43,244 bases of DNA from Spongospora subterranea f. sp. subterranea (taxonomy: Eukaryota; Endomyxa: Phytomyxea; Phytomyxea; Plasmodiophorida): contig JAUGWO010000280.1 in the NCBI GenBank assembly GCA_049724395.1, positions 1 through 43,244 of the forward strand, written 5' to 3'. Numbering within the stretch: position 1 is the first letter of the stretch; every line of letters begins with the position of its first letter. The position numbers and the translations under genes were made by a program. This document shows positions 20,749-31,472 of the stretch, in pieces. Under the pieces are notes generated by a model. The model did not search any database. It was not told where the DNA came from and saw only the letters and a program-made list of their open reading frames with translations.

Positions 20749-22406
20749 CTATGTCGTCTGTTCTAGATTCTGGTTCACCGCCGCCGGTTGTTCCATGGGA
20801 TGATGATCATCGAAATCGTCGTGATAATCAGCGTCAGCTTTGTCGGCGCCCTGCTCGGTCTCTTTCACCGTTGTTTTCACTGGATCAGCTGAAACTGGTT
20901 CAACGGCAACGTGCGCGATTGGTTCATCGGCGACGACGGGCTCAATCGAAACTGATTCATTGGCGGCGGGGGCAACCGAATTAGATGCAGCATCGCCAAC
21001 AGGTGACGACACAATATTTTCAGAGGAGGCGTTTTTCCTATCGGCTTCAGGAGCGGCCACTGCTTGAGCAATCTCGGCGACAGGTTTCGCGTCCGATTCC
21101 TGAACACGTTGTGGCAGATTTTGAAGCGGATCCGGGAGCAGTTCCATACGTTGCCCCGTCGGTTCCTGAACGACTGGATCCGGCGGGTTGGCGACAGCAG
21201 GAGTTGCCGCTTTGTTGCCTTCGTCGCGATGAAACAATGGTTGCGGGACCAGGGGAGGTCTCGACCCGTCCTCATCGCCGAACTCGTCGTCTTCGAAAGC
21301 GGTGTCGGGATCGTGGTTGATGACCAGCAAGTTGACGCCGCCGGACCCTTCGCCTGATATCGCGCTATCGAACCCGGCGCGTAATCTGCCGGACGACGAA
21401 TCCACGTGCAGTTTCGCCACCGTCACCGCCGCCAACTCGGGTCGTCGGGCCTCGGTCAACAGCTCCGGGCGCTCCCTGGCGAATTCGGTGATGGTGGCGA
21501 AATCCACGCTGATCACGACCTCGTCGCTGAACTGTGGGTCGTACACCTTATACAGCCACGTATGAACCGTCTCGTTCTTGTCGGTTTGAACCGACTCCAC
21601 GACCGACACGATCACGTACGTTCCGTCGATGTTCCTTCCTTCTCTCAGAAGGAGTCGCGGCGGGTTCACAACCACGGCCCTGACGTGCTTCTTCTTTCGG
21701 CGCCTGCTCAACCAATCAGCGAATTTGCCAACAAGGTGCCAGATCCGTTCACGAACCTGCGTCGTCCAGGATTCTTTGCAGACGAGACCATCTCCGGCGA
21801 GCTGGAATACTGATCCGCCTGAAGCGACGGTAGGTGTTGGAACGACGACGACGACGACGGAAGTGGCGCCGTGTGCTGGTTCCTCCTCGACGGGGCCCTG
21901 GACCGGTTCCGGTCCATGTGCAGCGCCGGGGTCGGCTTCTTGTCCCGGTCCAGCAATATGCACGGGTATTCGCACAGGTTCTTCAGGTAAACCTGCTGGT
22001 CGTTCCAATGCTGATCCCATTCCCGATGGTCGTAGTTCGGCCCCGACGTCTGGATCCGTTTCAGAATCTGCTGGTTCTCCTCCGTGATCTTCTTCAGCTT
22101 CCGGCGCCGGGCTTCGGCGTTCAGGCTGCGCAGCTGGATGGCGCTTTGCGGCGACGAATGCGCGAACGTTGGCCGTCCCATGATCTCGGCCATTTTCTCC
22201 AGCAGGATACGGTTCTCTTTCTCGATTTGCGAATACCGTTCGAGGAGCAATTGCTCCCGCTTCTTCTTCGTCTGCAGATGGGCGTAGACTTTGGGCTGGG
22301 AATTGTCGATCGACGCCTTCATCGATTTCAGGCGCGTATGGTGCAGGTCCTGGGTGATTTTGCGCCAATGGTCCATGCTCTTGCCATTGGGCAACGCTCT
22401 GTGCAT
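20749..22406 (-). CDS. CFAP97 (Hemingway)-domain protein
   Basis: Two exons: 22406-21757 and 21703-20749, with a 52-nt intron (donor GTTCGTG, acceptor TTGAGCAG) that joins in frame to give 534 residues. The N-terminal 75 residues hold the CFAP97/KIAA1430 domain: a helix with HWRKITQDLHHTRLKSMKAS, IDNSQPKVYAHL, then KKREQLLLERYSQIEKEN and LLEKMAEIMGR. The family is tied to cilia and flagella in animals and protists. Exon 2 has a folded-looking region (NIDGTYVIVSVVESV to LTEARRPELAAVTVAKLHV) that I cannot name, then a long Pro/Val/Ala/Glu-rich, probably disordered tail ending in an acidic His-containing stretch. A longer minus-strand frame covers exon 1 in a different phase; it is a shadow there because the CFAP97 domain lies in the other frame. 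Confidence 0.85.
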
Positions 22407-22636
22407 GCTGGCGCCCTCGCTCCCAGCGCGGAAAGAGACAGAATCTGGAAAATGGGGCTCGACCTGTCCTTATTTGCCAAGTCTACCCCAATGATACCTG
22501 GAAACTACCTAGCCGCCCTAGATTAACACGAGACTGTACGTTCGATCCAAGGTCAGATTGGCGGCAACGTCGGGGGATCTCAGATATTTTATTGCTCGCG
22601 TTCGTATCTGGCCCATTCGAACCCCGACGACCGTTG

Positions 22637-24087
22637 CTAATCCTGGTTTTGGATACTCTGGAAGGATTGGCATCGTCGCAATCCCTCGACGTAGGTCACC
22701 ATTTCGTCGTACCGTTCTGGAACGACTTGCGTCGCCAGTTGATCCAGTTGAAACCCGAAGTGGAACGTGTTGGTGATCATCGTCTCGTTCAGCAGTGGGT
22801 TGTGGACGATCGCTTTGACATCGACAATGGCGTCGGTCCCCGATGTGTAGACCACCTGATCATCACGAGGTTATGAAACAACATCGTTGACACATCGTCA
22901 ACAACACGAACCTGAGCTTCAAAGCTGACGACCGATGCAATGTCAACAGGTCGCAGAAACTCGACATCATCAATGAAGGTCGGGGAAGGCATTTCCCTTG
23001 CCAATTTATAGACGGCGACCCATGCAATTTCATAGGCCTGAGACATTAGATGCCCTCCGAAGATTCGCCCATACCTAAATGTACAGGGTGAATTATGGGA
23101 ATGCCCTTGGCCAATGATGCAGACGTGGCGTCTTACACATTTCGAGCTTGGCTGTGCATTAGAACGGATTTCGCATCTTTGCAGTCGCTTTGCCAGATGA
23201 ACTGGGACGCGTCGATCTGCCTCTGGCGGTGAAGATCGTGGAGTAGCGCCATCTCCTCAGGTCGCCAGCCGGACGGTTCTACTGACGTCGCCTTACGAGG
23301 GTGTGCAACATGTTTGCCATCAGGGGAATTCAACTTGGCAACTGGTTGCGCTCGATTATCCTCTCGCGATCTGGAAACCATCAGAAACTTGGACGTAGCT
23401 GTACCAAATCTGCTCAGGTTCCGATCTTGACGGGAATGCAGTCGCCTACCGAGTCTCCTTGGGGTTCTCGATGAGTCCACCGCCGACACTTCTATCGACA
23501 CGGCAATCGAACTAGTGCCAACGGAGGTGACAGCGCCATCCAGAAGCAGATCAACGCTGGTCGAAACAGTCTGAAAAAATTGCATTCGATCCATCGACGC
23601 AGTGACAATGATTGGCCCTTGCCCTGCGTGTTTGTAAGCAATATCGCCTGGAAATATCGCTTCCATATTAACAAAAAACCAGCTAGAATTAACATTTTGA
23701 TACCTGCCAGAGCGTCTAAATCCTCAAGAATTCTGCCCAATCGTATACGGTTTTTACTGCCGAATAAAGAATACTCAGAGCGAAGGCGTTCTGATTCTGA
23801 AAGCGGCAAACGGACCCGTAATCGAGAGGCCAGAGAGGACTGTTTAGGAGCACTATAATGTTCCAAAAAAAGTTCAAAGCTCAAATTTTTTACAGCGAAA
23901 TTCCGAGATGGATTTACTCTGGGAAGTGCCAGACGCAGCCCGACAATAGCCCAGGATCGATTCCTCTCTGTTTCTGTAGATTGATCGTGAAAGGGACCAG
24001 CGTGGATATGGCGTCGAGACTCAGTAGAGGTCCCGCTCTGGGCCCGGTCCCAAATCGCCTGGTCAAGTTGAGCGGCGATAACAGCAT
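22637..24087 (-). CDS. ACOT9-like double hotdog acyl-CoA thioesterase
   Basis: Five exons splice in frame to 403 residues: 24087-23918, 23852-23704, 23647-23137, 23074-22912, 22855-22637 (introns 65, 56, 62 and 56 nt). It would hydrolyse acyl-CoA to free fatty acid and CoA. The first hotdog carries IRLGRILEDLDALAGDIAYK across the second intron, then ASMDRM and DGAVTSVGTSSIAVSIEVSA; the second has RNVYGRIFGGHLMSQAYEIA, DDVEFLRPVDIASVVSFEAQ, VVYTSG and TNTFHFGFQ, ending in VPERYDEMVTYVEGLRR. These are the marks of the ACOT9/BFIT class. The N-terminus (MLLSPLNLTRRFGTGPRAGP) looks like a mitochondrial presequence, as in animal ACOT9; a longer in-frame start at 24183 is possible. It is divergent from acyl-CoA oxidase. 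Between the two hotdogs about 13 residues (GRRLHSRQDRNLS) look inserted. Confidence 0.9.
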
Positions 24088-24639
24088 GACGGCAGCCCTT
24101 ACTATGACCCGGATGAATAATGCAGGTGCAGCACCACCGCAGTGGCCACATAACTGGCACAGCATTTTCTCCCAAAAAATCATAAGGCGCCATCATTTTC
24201 CGCTGTCGTTATTATCGTGGCAATTCACTGAACTGGAAAGTGCCATGACGGAGGCATGAACAAATCGGGGGAAACCCCATCAACCGCCCCGCGACGATTC
24301 TGCAGTGCGCCGTTGATGTCGCGCAGGCAGAACAGTGAATGCGGGGTATTGTCATGTTCATTGAGCAATAATGGGGTAAATACAATCCCGGGCGGTCGAG
24401 GTTGAGGAGTGCGAAATGTGGCCGAGAGCCAGTGGCCGTGCCACGTTACCTGTATGTCTGGCGCCGGTCTGCTGTGTGTCGTGTATCGTGTGCTGTGCGA
24501 GTGTGTGTGTCGGGATGAGAGCTGTCGAGTGTAGATTGTGGGGACTGTGGCTCCCGTTATTATTAGAGTTGCACCTTCCACCCGCCCCCGATCGTGGAGC
24601 TTCTGGGGTGGCGAAAGTCGCGGAAACACCTGTGGTCCC
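24088..24639. promoter_or_regulatory. shared divergent upstream region of thioesterase and acyl-CoA oxidase
   Basis: These 552 bp separate two start codons that face away from each other. No open frame here has a recognisable product. It contains GT-rich runs (GTGTGTGTGTCGGG near 24500) and CCGCC-type GC boxes, but I cannot name a binding site. The pairing of two acyl-CoA genes suggests one control region serving both. Confidence 0.5.
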
Positions 24640-27073
24640 ATGGCGATTCAGGAAGTTGGGACAAACACCACGATGTCACCTGCCGATGTCAAGGAGCTCA
24701 GGCTGCTTCTTGACCATGATAATTCCGAGCTTCGTGTACGACGAGCTCCGTTCCCAGAATACAGTAGTTTCTCAATTTCGTCACAGGCCGAAATGCTGGA
24801 ATTTTTCCGGGATCCATTGTTCAAGCGAGATTACTATTCGGGCGTAGACGTTCACAGAAAACGTATTGATCGACAATTGGCAGGATTATTAGGCAAAAAG
24901 TTTGCCAGGGTTCAAGATTATATGTCCAACCCCCTTAAGTATACTGGTTGAGTGGAAAAACGCTGGAAACGTCTGGTAAACCGTGAATTTTCAAAGGTTT
25001 TTCGCCTACCTTGAGACGCTGATATACGTCGACTACTCCTTGTCGATCAAGCATGGCGTGCACTGGACGCTTTGCGGTGGAACCATCCAAGCCCTTGGCA
25101 CCAAAAAGCACGAAGCCTGGCTCGACAGACTGAACTCAGGGGCGATCATGGGTTCATTCGCCATGACTGGTTAGCAATTGGATCTCGTTTGTTTTGTCTA
25201 GGTTAACCGTCGCCGTTAGAACTTGGTCACGGTTCCAACGTTGCCGGAATCGAAACAACAGCCACGTACGACGTTTCCTCGTCGAGATTTATCATCAATT
25301 CCCCTTGCGAATCAGCTCAAAAATGTTGGATCGGAGGAGCCGCTCAGACTGCTCATATTTCAACAGTTTTCGCTCAGCTAACTGTAAACAAAATTCATCG
25401 GGGAGTACATGTTTTCCTCGTTCGTCTTCGCAACGACGATGGCACAATCTGCGCAGGCATTCGCATCATGGACAATGGCCCGAAGGTATTGGTTTACTGT
25501 AAGAACCCTCGATTGTTAAGGTATAAACTTGCTTGTTTAGATGGGATTGAATGGTGTTGATAACGGCAGGATTTGGTTCAATGATTACGCCGTGCCCTTG
25601 GACTCCTTGCTCGATAAGTATTGCAGTGTTAGCCCATCTGGAGAATATTCCAGTCCAATAAAAAACAACAACCTCCGTTTCGCAACTATGATCAGTTAGT
25701 AAACCCACTCACTCCAACATGCGTGTGATCGCTGATGCTGTATTTAAGGTGGCCTTGTAGCTGGAAGAGTCTGCATTGGTGCTGCTGCCATAATGGCGTC
25801 CAAACTAGGTCTGAATATTGCGATTCGATATGGTCATCATCGCAAACAGTTTGGGTCGCCCAAAGAAGTTCCTATCATGTCATATACAACTCATCAGCGA
25901 AGATTATTTCCTGGATTGTGCACTACGGTGGCTTTGTGTTTTGAAATGGGGAAATGCAAAGACCTTTACCTAGCAAAGTCACCAAAGACTATGAAACAGG
26001 TAACGTGCTTGAACATTTGTTGAGTAGATCTCTGATTTCAGGCAGATTCATTTGGCGGTTTCTGCGTTGAAACTCTGGGGATCGTGTATGTGCCAAATGA
26101 AGTCGCCCCTGTTCATCGGTTGACTGTTAGTGCAGGGAATAGGGTTGATGTGCTGCATGCGTGCCGGGATAGTCTTGGTATGTAGTTCGTCTAGACAACG
26201 TAAGGGATCAATACAACTCTGACACTCATGCAGGGGGCCAAGGTGTTGCAGCAGTGAATTGGATTGGTCCCGCTATTGCCGACTTTGATGTTGATACAAC
26301 TTTTGAAGGCGATAATGTTGTTTTGTTGCAACAGATTAGTAAAGTATCATTGTTCGCAAGCATATATTATGGACCGGTTCAATCAGCGTTTTAGGCGTTA
26401 TTGGCCGACGCGCAGACGAACCTGCAAACAAACTCGTCTAGTCACATCGTCCAGAATGTACCGGGATATTCAGCCAATCTTGGCGACCTTCAGGGTTTGA
26501 AATATCTGATTGATTATCGTCAGCGTCTATCACTTCACTGCTATTTGAAAAAGGTACAAGCGCTGCAACAAAAAGGCATGTCACCGGGAAATGCTATGAA
26601 TTCATCACATCACCTTGGGCAAGATTGCGCCTGGGGTCGAATCGAGGTTGCTATCATCATGTCATATGTTCCTTGCCTTCTAATTGTCATAATTAGGCAG
26701 ATGTATTTCATACGTTTCTGGAAGTTATTGACAAGTGCTCGGCAACATTGGCACTTGGCCTGAAAGAAGTATGCCTGTTATTCGCGACGTCACTTGTAGA
26801 AAAGCATATGGCTTTTTACCTCCAACATAACCTTCTAAAAACAGATCAAGCCGATGATGTTGCTGATCAAGTTAACTCCTTATGCAAGCGACTTTATTCT
26901 AGGTTGGCAGAAACGGGATCTGCAATTCTGAAGTTGTTCTGTCTTTTTATTTCTGTTTTCGCAGCGGGCTCGCGTTACGTATATGTGACAGTTTTGGTGT
27001 TCCTGAGCACATGCTGCCGCCCATTGCGTTTGCAGATTACGTCAACCGATTTGCATACGCCTCGAAACTGTAA
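24640..27073 (+). CDS. peroxisomal acyl-CoA oxidase
   Basis: Eleven exons splice in frame to 634 residues: 24640-24938, 24997-25169, 25220-25485, 25541-25694, 25749-25999, 26046-26083, 26131-26177, 26234-26343, 26395-26646, 26697-26902, 26965-27073 (introns 46-62 nt). The enzyme is the FAD-dependent first step of peroxisomal beta-oxidation, turning acyl-CoA into trans-2-enoyl-CoA with H2O2 as by-product. Seen in order: SIKHGVHWTLCGGTIQALGT, FAMTELGHGSNVAGIETTAT (flavin-site region), NGVDNGRIWFNDYAVPLDSL, RYGHHRKQFG, CRDSLGGQG and TFEGDNVVLLQQ (catalytic Glu region). The protein ends in Ser-Lys-Leu, a canonical PTS1 peroxisome signal, reached only after the last intron; this supports the whole model. 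The intron before IHLAVSALK uses the second of two adjacent CAG acceptors. Confidence 0.95.
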
Positions 27074-27576
27074 TTTCGAACAACAGCGGATGCATCAACC
27101 CAATGCCACAAATAATAATGCCTCCGTGGCTTTTTGCTTTCCTCGGTCCCGTGTTCGATGTCTGATATAGCACGAAGTATTGCGACCATAGAGGCAGAGT
27201 CCCCACCAGAGCTGCCGACTCGCCAGCGATCCCCAAATACACACAGCACATAACTTGGCCAGAATGGCCGATTGCGAAGCCAGCTGTGAGTGTTGAAATG
27301 TGGTCCGGCAGCGGCGGCGGGCCCCCAGCTGACTGACTGTGTGCACTTGGCGACCCCCACCCGACGCAGTCATGAGGCTGCTTTGTGGGCCGCTTGCTGT
27401 TGTAACCGTAGACCCCCTAAAGTGACGAAGATAGGGTGAAGATATGATCGTGTGTAGTGTACTGTTCCGATTGATCTAATGGCAGATGTCATCACGTATG
27501 GGAACCTGCCGCGGCTCACATTCGGGATCTGATTAGGGAGGACGACCGGCCGATACGGTGCGCTGGGGTTTCTCCC
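27074..27576. other. intergenic; upstream region of the PIP5K gene
   Basis: No product is recognisable. Open frames on the minus strand (27037-27716) have no motifs and overlap the starts and ends of the flanking genes, so they look like chance frames. It presumably holds the acyl-CoA oxidase terminator and the PIP5K promoter. Confidence 0.4.
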
Positions 27577-30365
27577 ATGTCGCTGGTGCAACCGGACGCC
27601 GAACCATTGCCGTCGGAGCCGGTGCTGCTCAGGGTATCCGTTGAACATAGCCAGCTGATCGCTCGGGCACATGATGACGCCAAAGTCGATGGCGTTGTCG
27701 CTTCGGTTAGGACCACACCCAGCGGATACCCCTTGGTTGAAAATGCGGATCAGTGTGCAGCAGACGTCATTACCTCCGAATCCGGAAATTCATTGAAATT
27801 CTCCCCGGATGTTCCTGTAATCCCGTTTGTCGCATTGAAAAATCCTTCAAGCGCAATCGATCAGCTTCAAAGTGCACAATCGGACATTGCAGATACCTGC
27901 GAGTCTCTTCCTGCCAAAGACATTAACGATTTATTGGATATGTCAACGTCCGAAGAAGATCCCGTTGGCCCTCTTCCGGATTGCGATTCGAATCCGATCA
28001 TGGAATCAGAGGAGGAGCCTGATTTTGTTGTCGATCATCAACGTGGACTGCCATCATCAGGTTTGCCCTCTTTGACGCCATCTTCAACCGTTTCGCGGAA
28101 AGATTACCCTGAAACCGGTCCGGACATCGTAGATGCAATCCCTTCACCTAAAACTGGCATCGTCAAATCTCCAGATTCTGCGCCATTTTCGCATTCAGGC
28201 AAACTTCCCTCAAAAGTTCACAGATCGATTCCTTCACAACCAGCGTTTACGGACTTCAATGACATTCAACTTGAAATTCAAGATGTGGTCGAACCTTTAC
28301 GGAGCTCTTCGATTCGACGATCTCAGCAGTCGGAGTATAGAAGAACTTTAGCTTCTGGTTCCGGTATCAACTTGGTTGTCGATGCTCCAAGCACTATAAA
28401 CCAATCTGACCAGAATGGCGTAAATGCCGAGTCTATCAGTCTTGAGCGACCTTCGATCTCTCACCCTGAAGTATTATATTTCACACAGTGTTTACCTTGT
28501 TGGAATTTGATAAATGATACTTCAGTCTCGAACACATAGCATATCGCCGTCAGCCGAATCAAAAGGGCGACATTCTCGTAGTCGCGTATCGCAGCAAGTT
28601 TCGGAGATTCTACACAAAATTTCTGCAAAGAAAGGGATATCTATTTCAGATAGGTAATACCGTCATTCTCAACAATTTCTTCTCTGAGCAATTGTAGGTC
28701 ACATCCTGAATTCGAATTAACGTGTGATATGATGCTTGGAATCCGACATACTGTCGGCAGGGCTGCACCTGCCGAGAACACCATCGCCGCAAAGCATTTC
28801 AAAGAAACAGTGTCGTATCTCTTCCCACATGAAGGCTCTTCCAGGTTCTGGTGTTCTCAGGGACTGATAATCGGTTTTGATTTGAATATGTAGCACTCCT
28901 GCCCACCCATTGTCGTCTTTTAAATTTAAAGACTACCAACCCGCGGTATATCGAAGTCTAAGAAGGCGGTTTGGTATTGATACTGCCGATTATTTACTCT
29001 GTCTATGTGGTGATGAGCATTATCTAGAATTCATAGCCAATTCTAAATCTGGTAAACCGTCGCAGATAAGTAGCTTTATCACAATGCTTAATATAACATT
29101 ACAGGCCAGTTTTTCTTCTACTCCCACGATAGGCAGTTTATGATAAAGACAATAACAAATTCAGAAGCGAAATTTCTTCAAAGCATACTGGCACGATACT
29201 ATAAGTATAACCGTTTAGTGTTGGTGGTAACGTTCCTTGTTTAACAGTTTTAACAGATACGTCATGGATAATCCCAACACTTTATTGACATCTTTTCTGG
29301 GCATGCATCGGGTCAAACCACACAAAATGAAAAAGATGCACTTTGTGATAATGGGTAGTGTGTTTTACACCGATAAGTTCATCCACGAAGTATACGACAT
29401 AAAAGGTGCCGAGTTCAGTCTGAATTCAGCTTGTTATCCTCATATCTGTGCTTAGGATCAACCTTGGGTCGCAAGGCAACTGAAGCCGAAAAGTGCCAAG
29501 AAACTCCAGTCTTGAAAGACGTCGACTTCATTGACAACAATCAAGTTATCAACATTGGTCAGTTTTCAGTCAATGTTCTGCAGCTTCGGTGTTAAATGTC
29601 ATCTAGGGCCGAAGAATGGGAGTATCTTTTTAAGGCAGCTGCAAGACGATGCAAAGTTCCTCAAAAAATTGAAGATTATGGATTACAGGTGACAACCGTG
29701 TTGCTAAACAGTTTTCTGTCCCACTTTCACTAAACAAAAAAACGCAGTCTGCTACTTGGAATCCATCGCGTTGATTCAGACGCTTTGAAGTCAACGAGGT
29801 CGAATGAAGACGCAGAAAAACACCGTCGGAGGCAAAGCAACTATGGACTGAAAACCTGGCAACAGGTATGGAGCATAGAATGAATTGCTCAACCAACTCT
29901 GATGTTGGTCCCTGTTAGATTGTATGTTCGCCGCAGTGGGCGTTTGAAGATCTTCCTGAAGAAACAGTCAAAGACAGGGCGGCATCGACAAGGTCGTCCT
30001 TCTCACGATCTGGATTGCAGGACGGACTAAAGTATTATAGGGATTTGCATCTGAATTTGGACACCGCATTTCCTAAATCAGTGTTCCGGCTTGAAAGCGG
30101 TGGCGTAGCCTCTGTCGACGTCGTCGGACAACAACAAAAGGGCAATAGGATCTTTTTCATGGGGATTATTGATATTTTGCAAAGATACAACACCAAAAAA
30201 ATGGTTGAACATCATTGGAAAACTATCAAATATGACAAGGTTGGTCTTTGCTGTACACCAAAATAATTTCCTGAATCTGTTTTCTAGAACACAATCTCTG
30301 CGGTTAACCCAACAATATACTGCAACCGGTTCCTAGAGTTTTTGAAACGAGCGGCGCCAATATAG
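27577..30365 (+). CDS. phosphatidylinositol-4-phosphate 5-kinase
   Basis: Eleven exons splice in frame to 758 residues: 27577-28470, 28526-28653, 28698-28844, 28894-29051, 29105-29204, 29257-29405, 29456-29557, 29607-29688, 29748-29865, 29919-30239, 30288-30365 (introns 44-59 nt). It makes PI(4,5)P2 at membranes. The first 300 or so residues are Ser/Pro/Asp-rich and probably disordered. The PIPK domain follows: MMLGIRHTVGR, FKFKDYQPAVYRSLRRRFGI, FFFYSHDRQFMIKT (ATP-site lysine), DIKGSTLGR, IMDYSLLLGIH (catalytic loop) and FFMGIIDILQRYNTKKMVEH, ending ISAVNPTIYCNRFLEFLKRA. The activation loop reads VEHHWK, close to the LEHSWK of type I enzymes, where Glu favours PI4P; I infer a PI4P 5-kinase rather than the type II form. 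N-terminal targeting is unclear. Confidence 0.95.
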
Positions 30366-31223
30366 CCCAGCGTAATTATGCATATATAACCGATATCGCG
30401 AATAACGAGAGCTGCGTTAACCCCTCGATATTTATACCTAAATAATATATGAAACTTGGCTGTTTCTTAAAATAAATTTATGAGTTGTATTCTGGAGTTG
30501 TGCCAATCTGTCTAAAGCCGTATTCAATCCTCAAGTCGTTAATAGTCGGAACGGGATCTTTTCGCCATCAATATGTTGATGATACATTGGTTCTGAGGTT
30601 AACACTCTGCTCCCGAGATAGTCAATTGAGATCGAGGTATCAATTGTGGATATGTTTTCAAGACGAACCAACACCCACCCCCCCCCACCCCCACAAAGGA
30701 AATTCGGCGCCAAACTAGGCCTCAACAAAACTACAAAATACCGTAGGTGTTGTGAGGAATGAAAATATCTGGCATACCAATCGATTCAATTAGAGCAAAG
30801 ACATATAAATATACAGGTCGAGAGGCAAGGGGGACCGGAAGGGAAACTGTCACGCATGCGGAAACAGCAACTGAACATGTCTGCCATGCCGTACTAGATC
30901 TTGAGAATGATGTTGTCATGGCAGATCCAGTCGACGCCTTCGCAGATAGTTGACAACACTATTTTCGAAATCTCGTACGGCAATGGCCGTCGTTAGTTTG
31001 AGATCTCGACAATTGTCCGTCCGCAAACACACAAATCAGTGAACCTTTTCAAAAGTACATTTTTGAGAGCAGCCTTTCAAAAACATGGTCCAAGTGGTGT
31101 TACTGTGGCCACCCAGTGAGGAAAGTGCGTTGGAGCGGGAGCCCCTAACCCCTAAAGTGCAGTGGTTGGTCCCTCCAGTTCAGAGTGATCGCGAATCAGG
31201 TTGGGTGAGAGACCTGTGCACTG

Positions 31224-31259
<36 letters not shown>

Positions 31260-31472
31260 CCCGAAACGGGCTCATTCCTGAATAGGGGTGATTTGCGCCG
31301 CGCGAGTCGAGTCCTCAGTCGCCCATCAACGGGGGTGCCCTGGTTTTCCCTAGGGGTCAGTCCACCCAGGACAACCCAACGGACTAAACGCGTCACGTAT
31401 TCTTGCACAGCAACGAAAACGCCCATTATCGCCATCTCCTCAATCCTGCTCTAGTTTAACGGATTGGGCAGT
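30366..31472. other. intergenic between PIP5K and NEK genes
   Basis: There is no convincing coding region. It holds a C-rich run near 30668-30695 (ACCCACCCCCCCCCACCCCC) and a CT microsatellite at 31224-31259 within 250 bp of the NEK start. Open frames here are short and low in complexity. Confidence 0.4.
31224..31259. repeat. (CT)n microsatellite
   Basis: About 18 CT units with one interrupting A, about 215 bp before the NEK start codon. CT-rich stretches near starts can act as core promoter signals in some eukaryotes; that role is only a guess here. Confidence 0.85.

Noticed and set aside
21758-22368. Minus-strand 539-codon frame read as one protein through exon 1
   Set aside because: In exon 1 it is a low-complexity shadow of the CFAP97 frame; only its exon 2 part is used after splicing.
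20840-22526. Plus-strand open frames over the CFAP97 gene
   Set aside because: They are shadows in a GC-rich region; the CFAP97 domain lies on the minus strand.
23410-23460. A 40-nt intron in exon 3 of the thioesterase
   Set aside because: Its removal would shift the frame before TATSKFLMVSR; reading through keeps the frame open.
27037-27716. Minus-strand frames between acyl-CoA oxidase and PIP5K
   Set aside because: No motif, no splice logic, and they overlap the ends of two well-supported genes.
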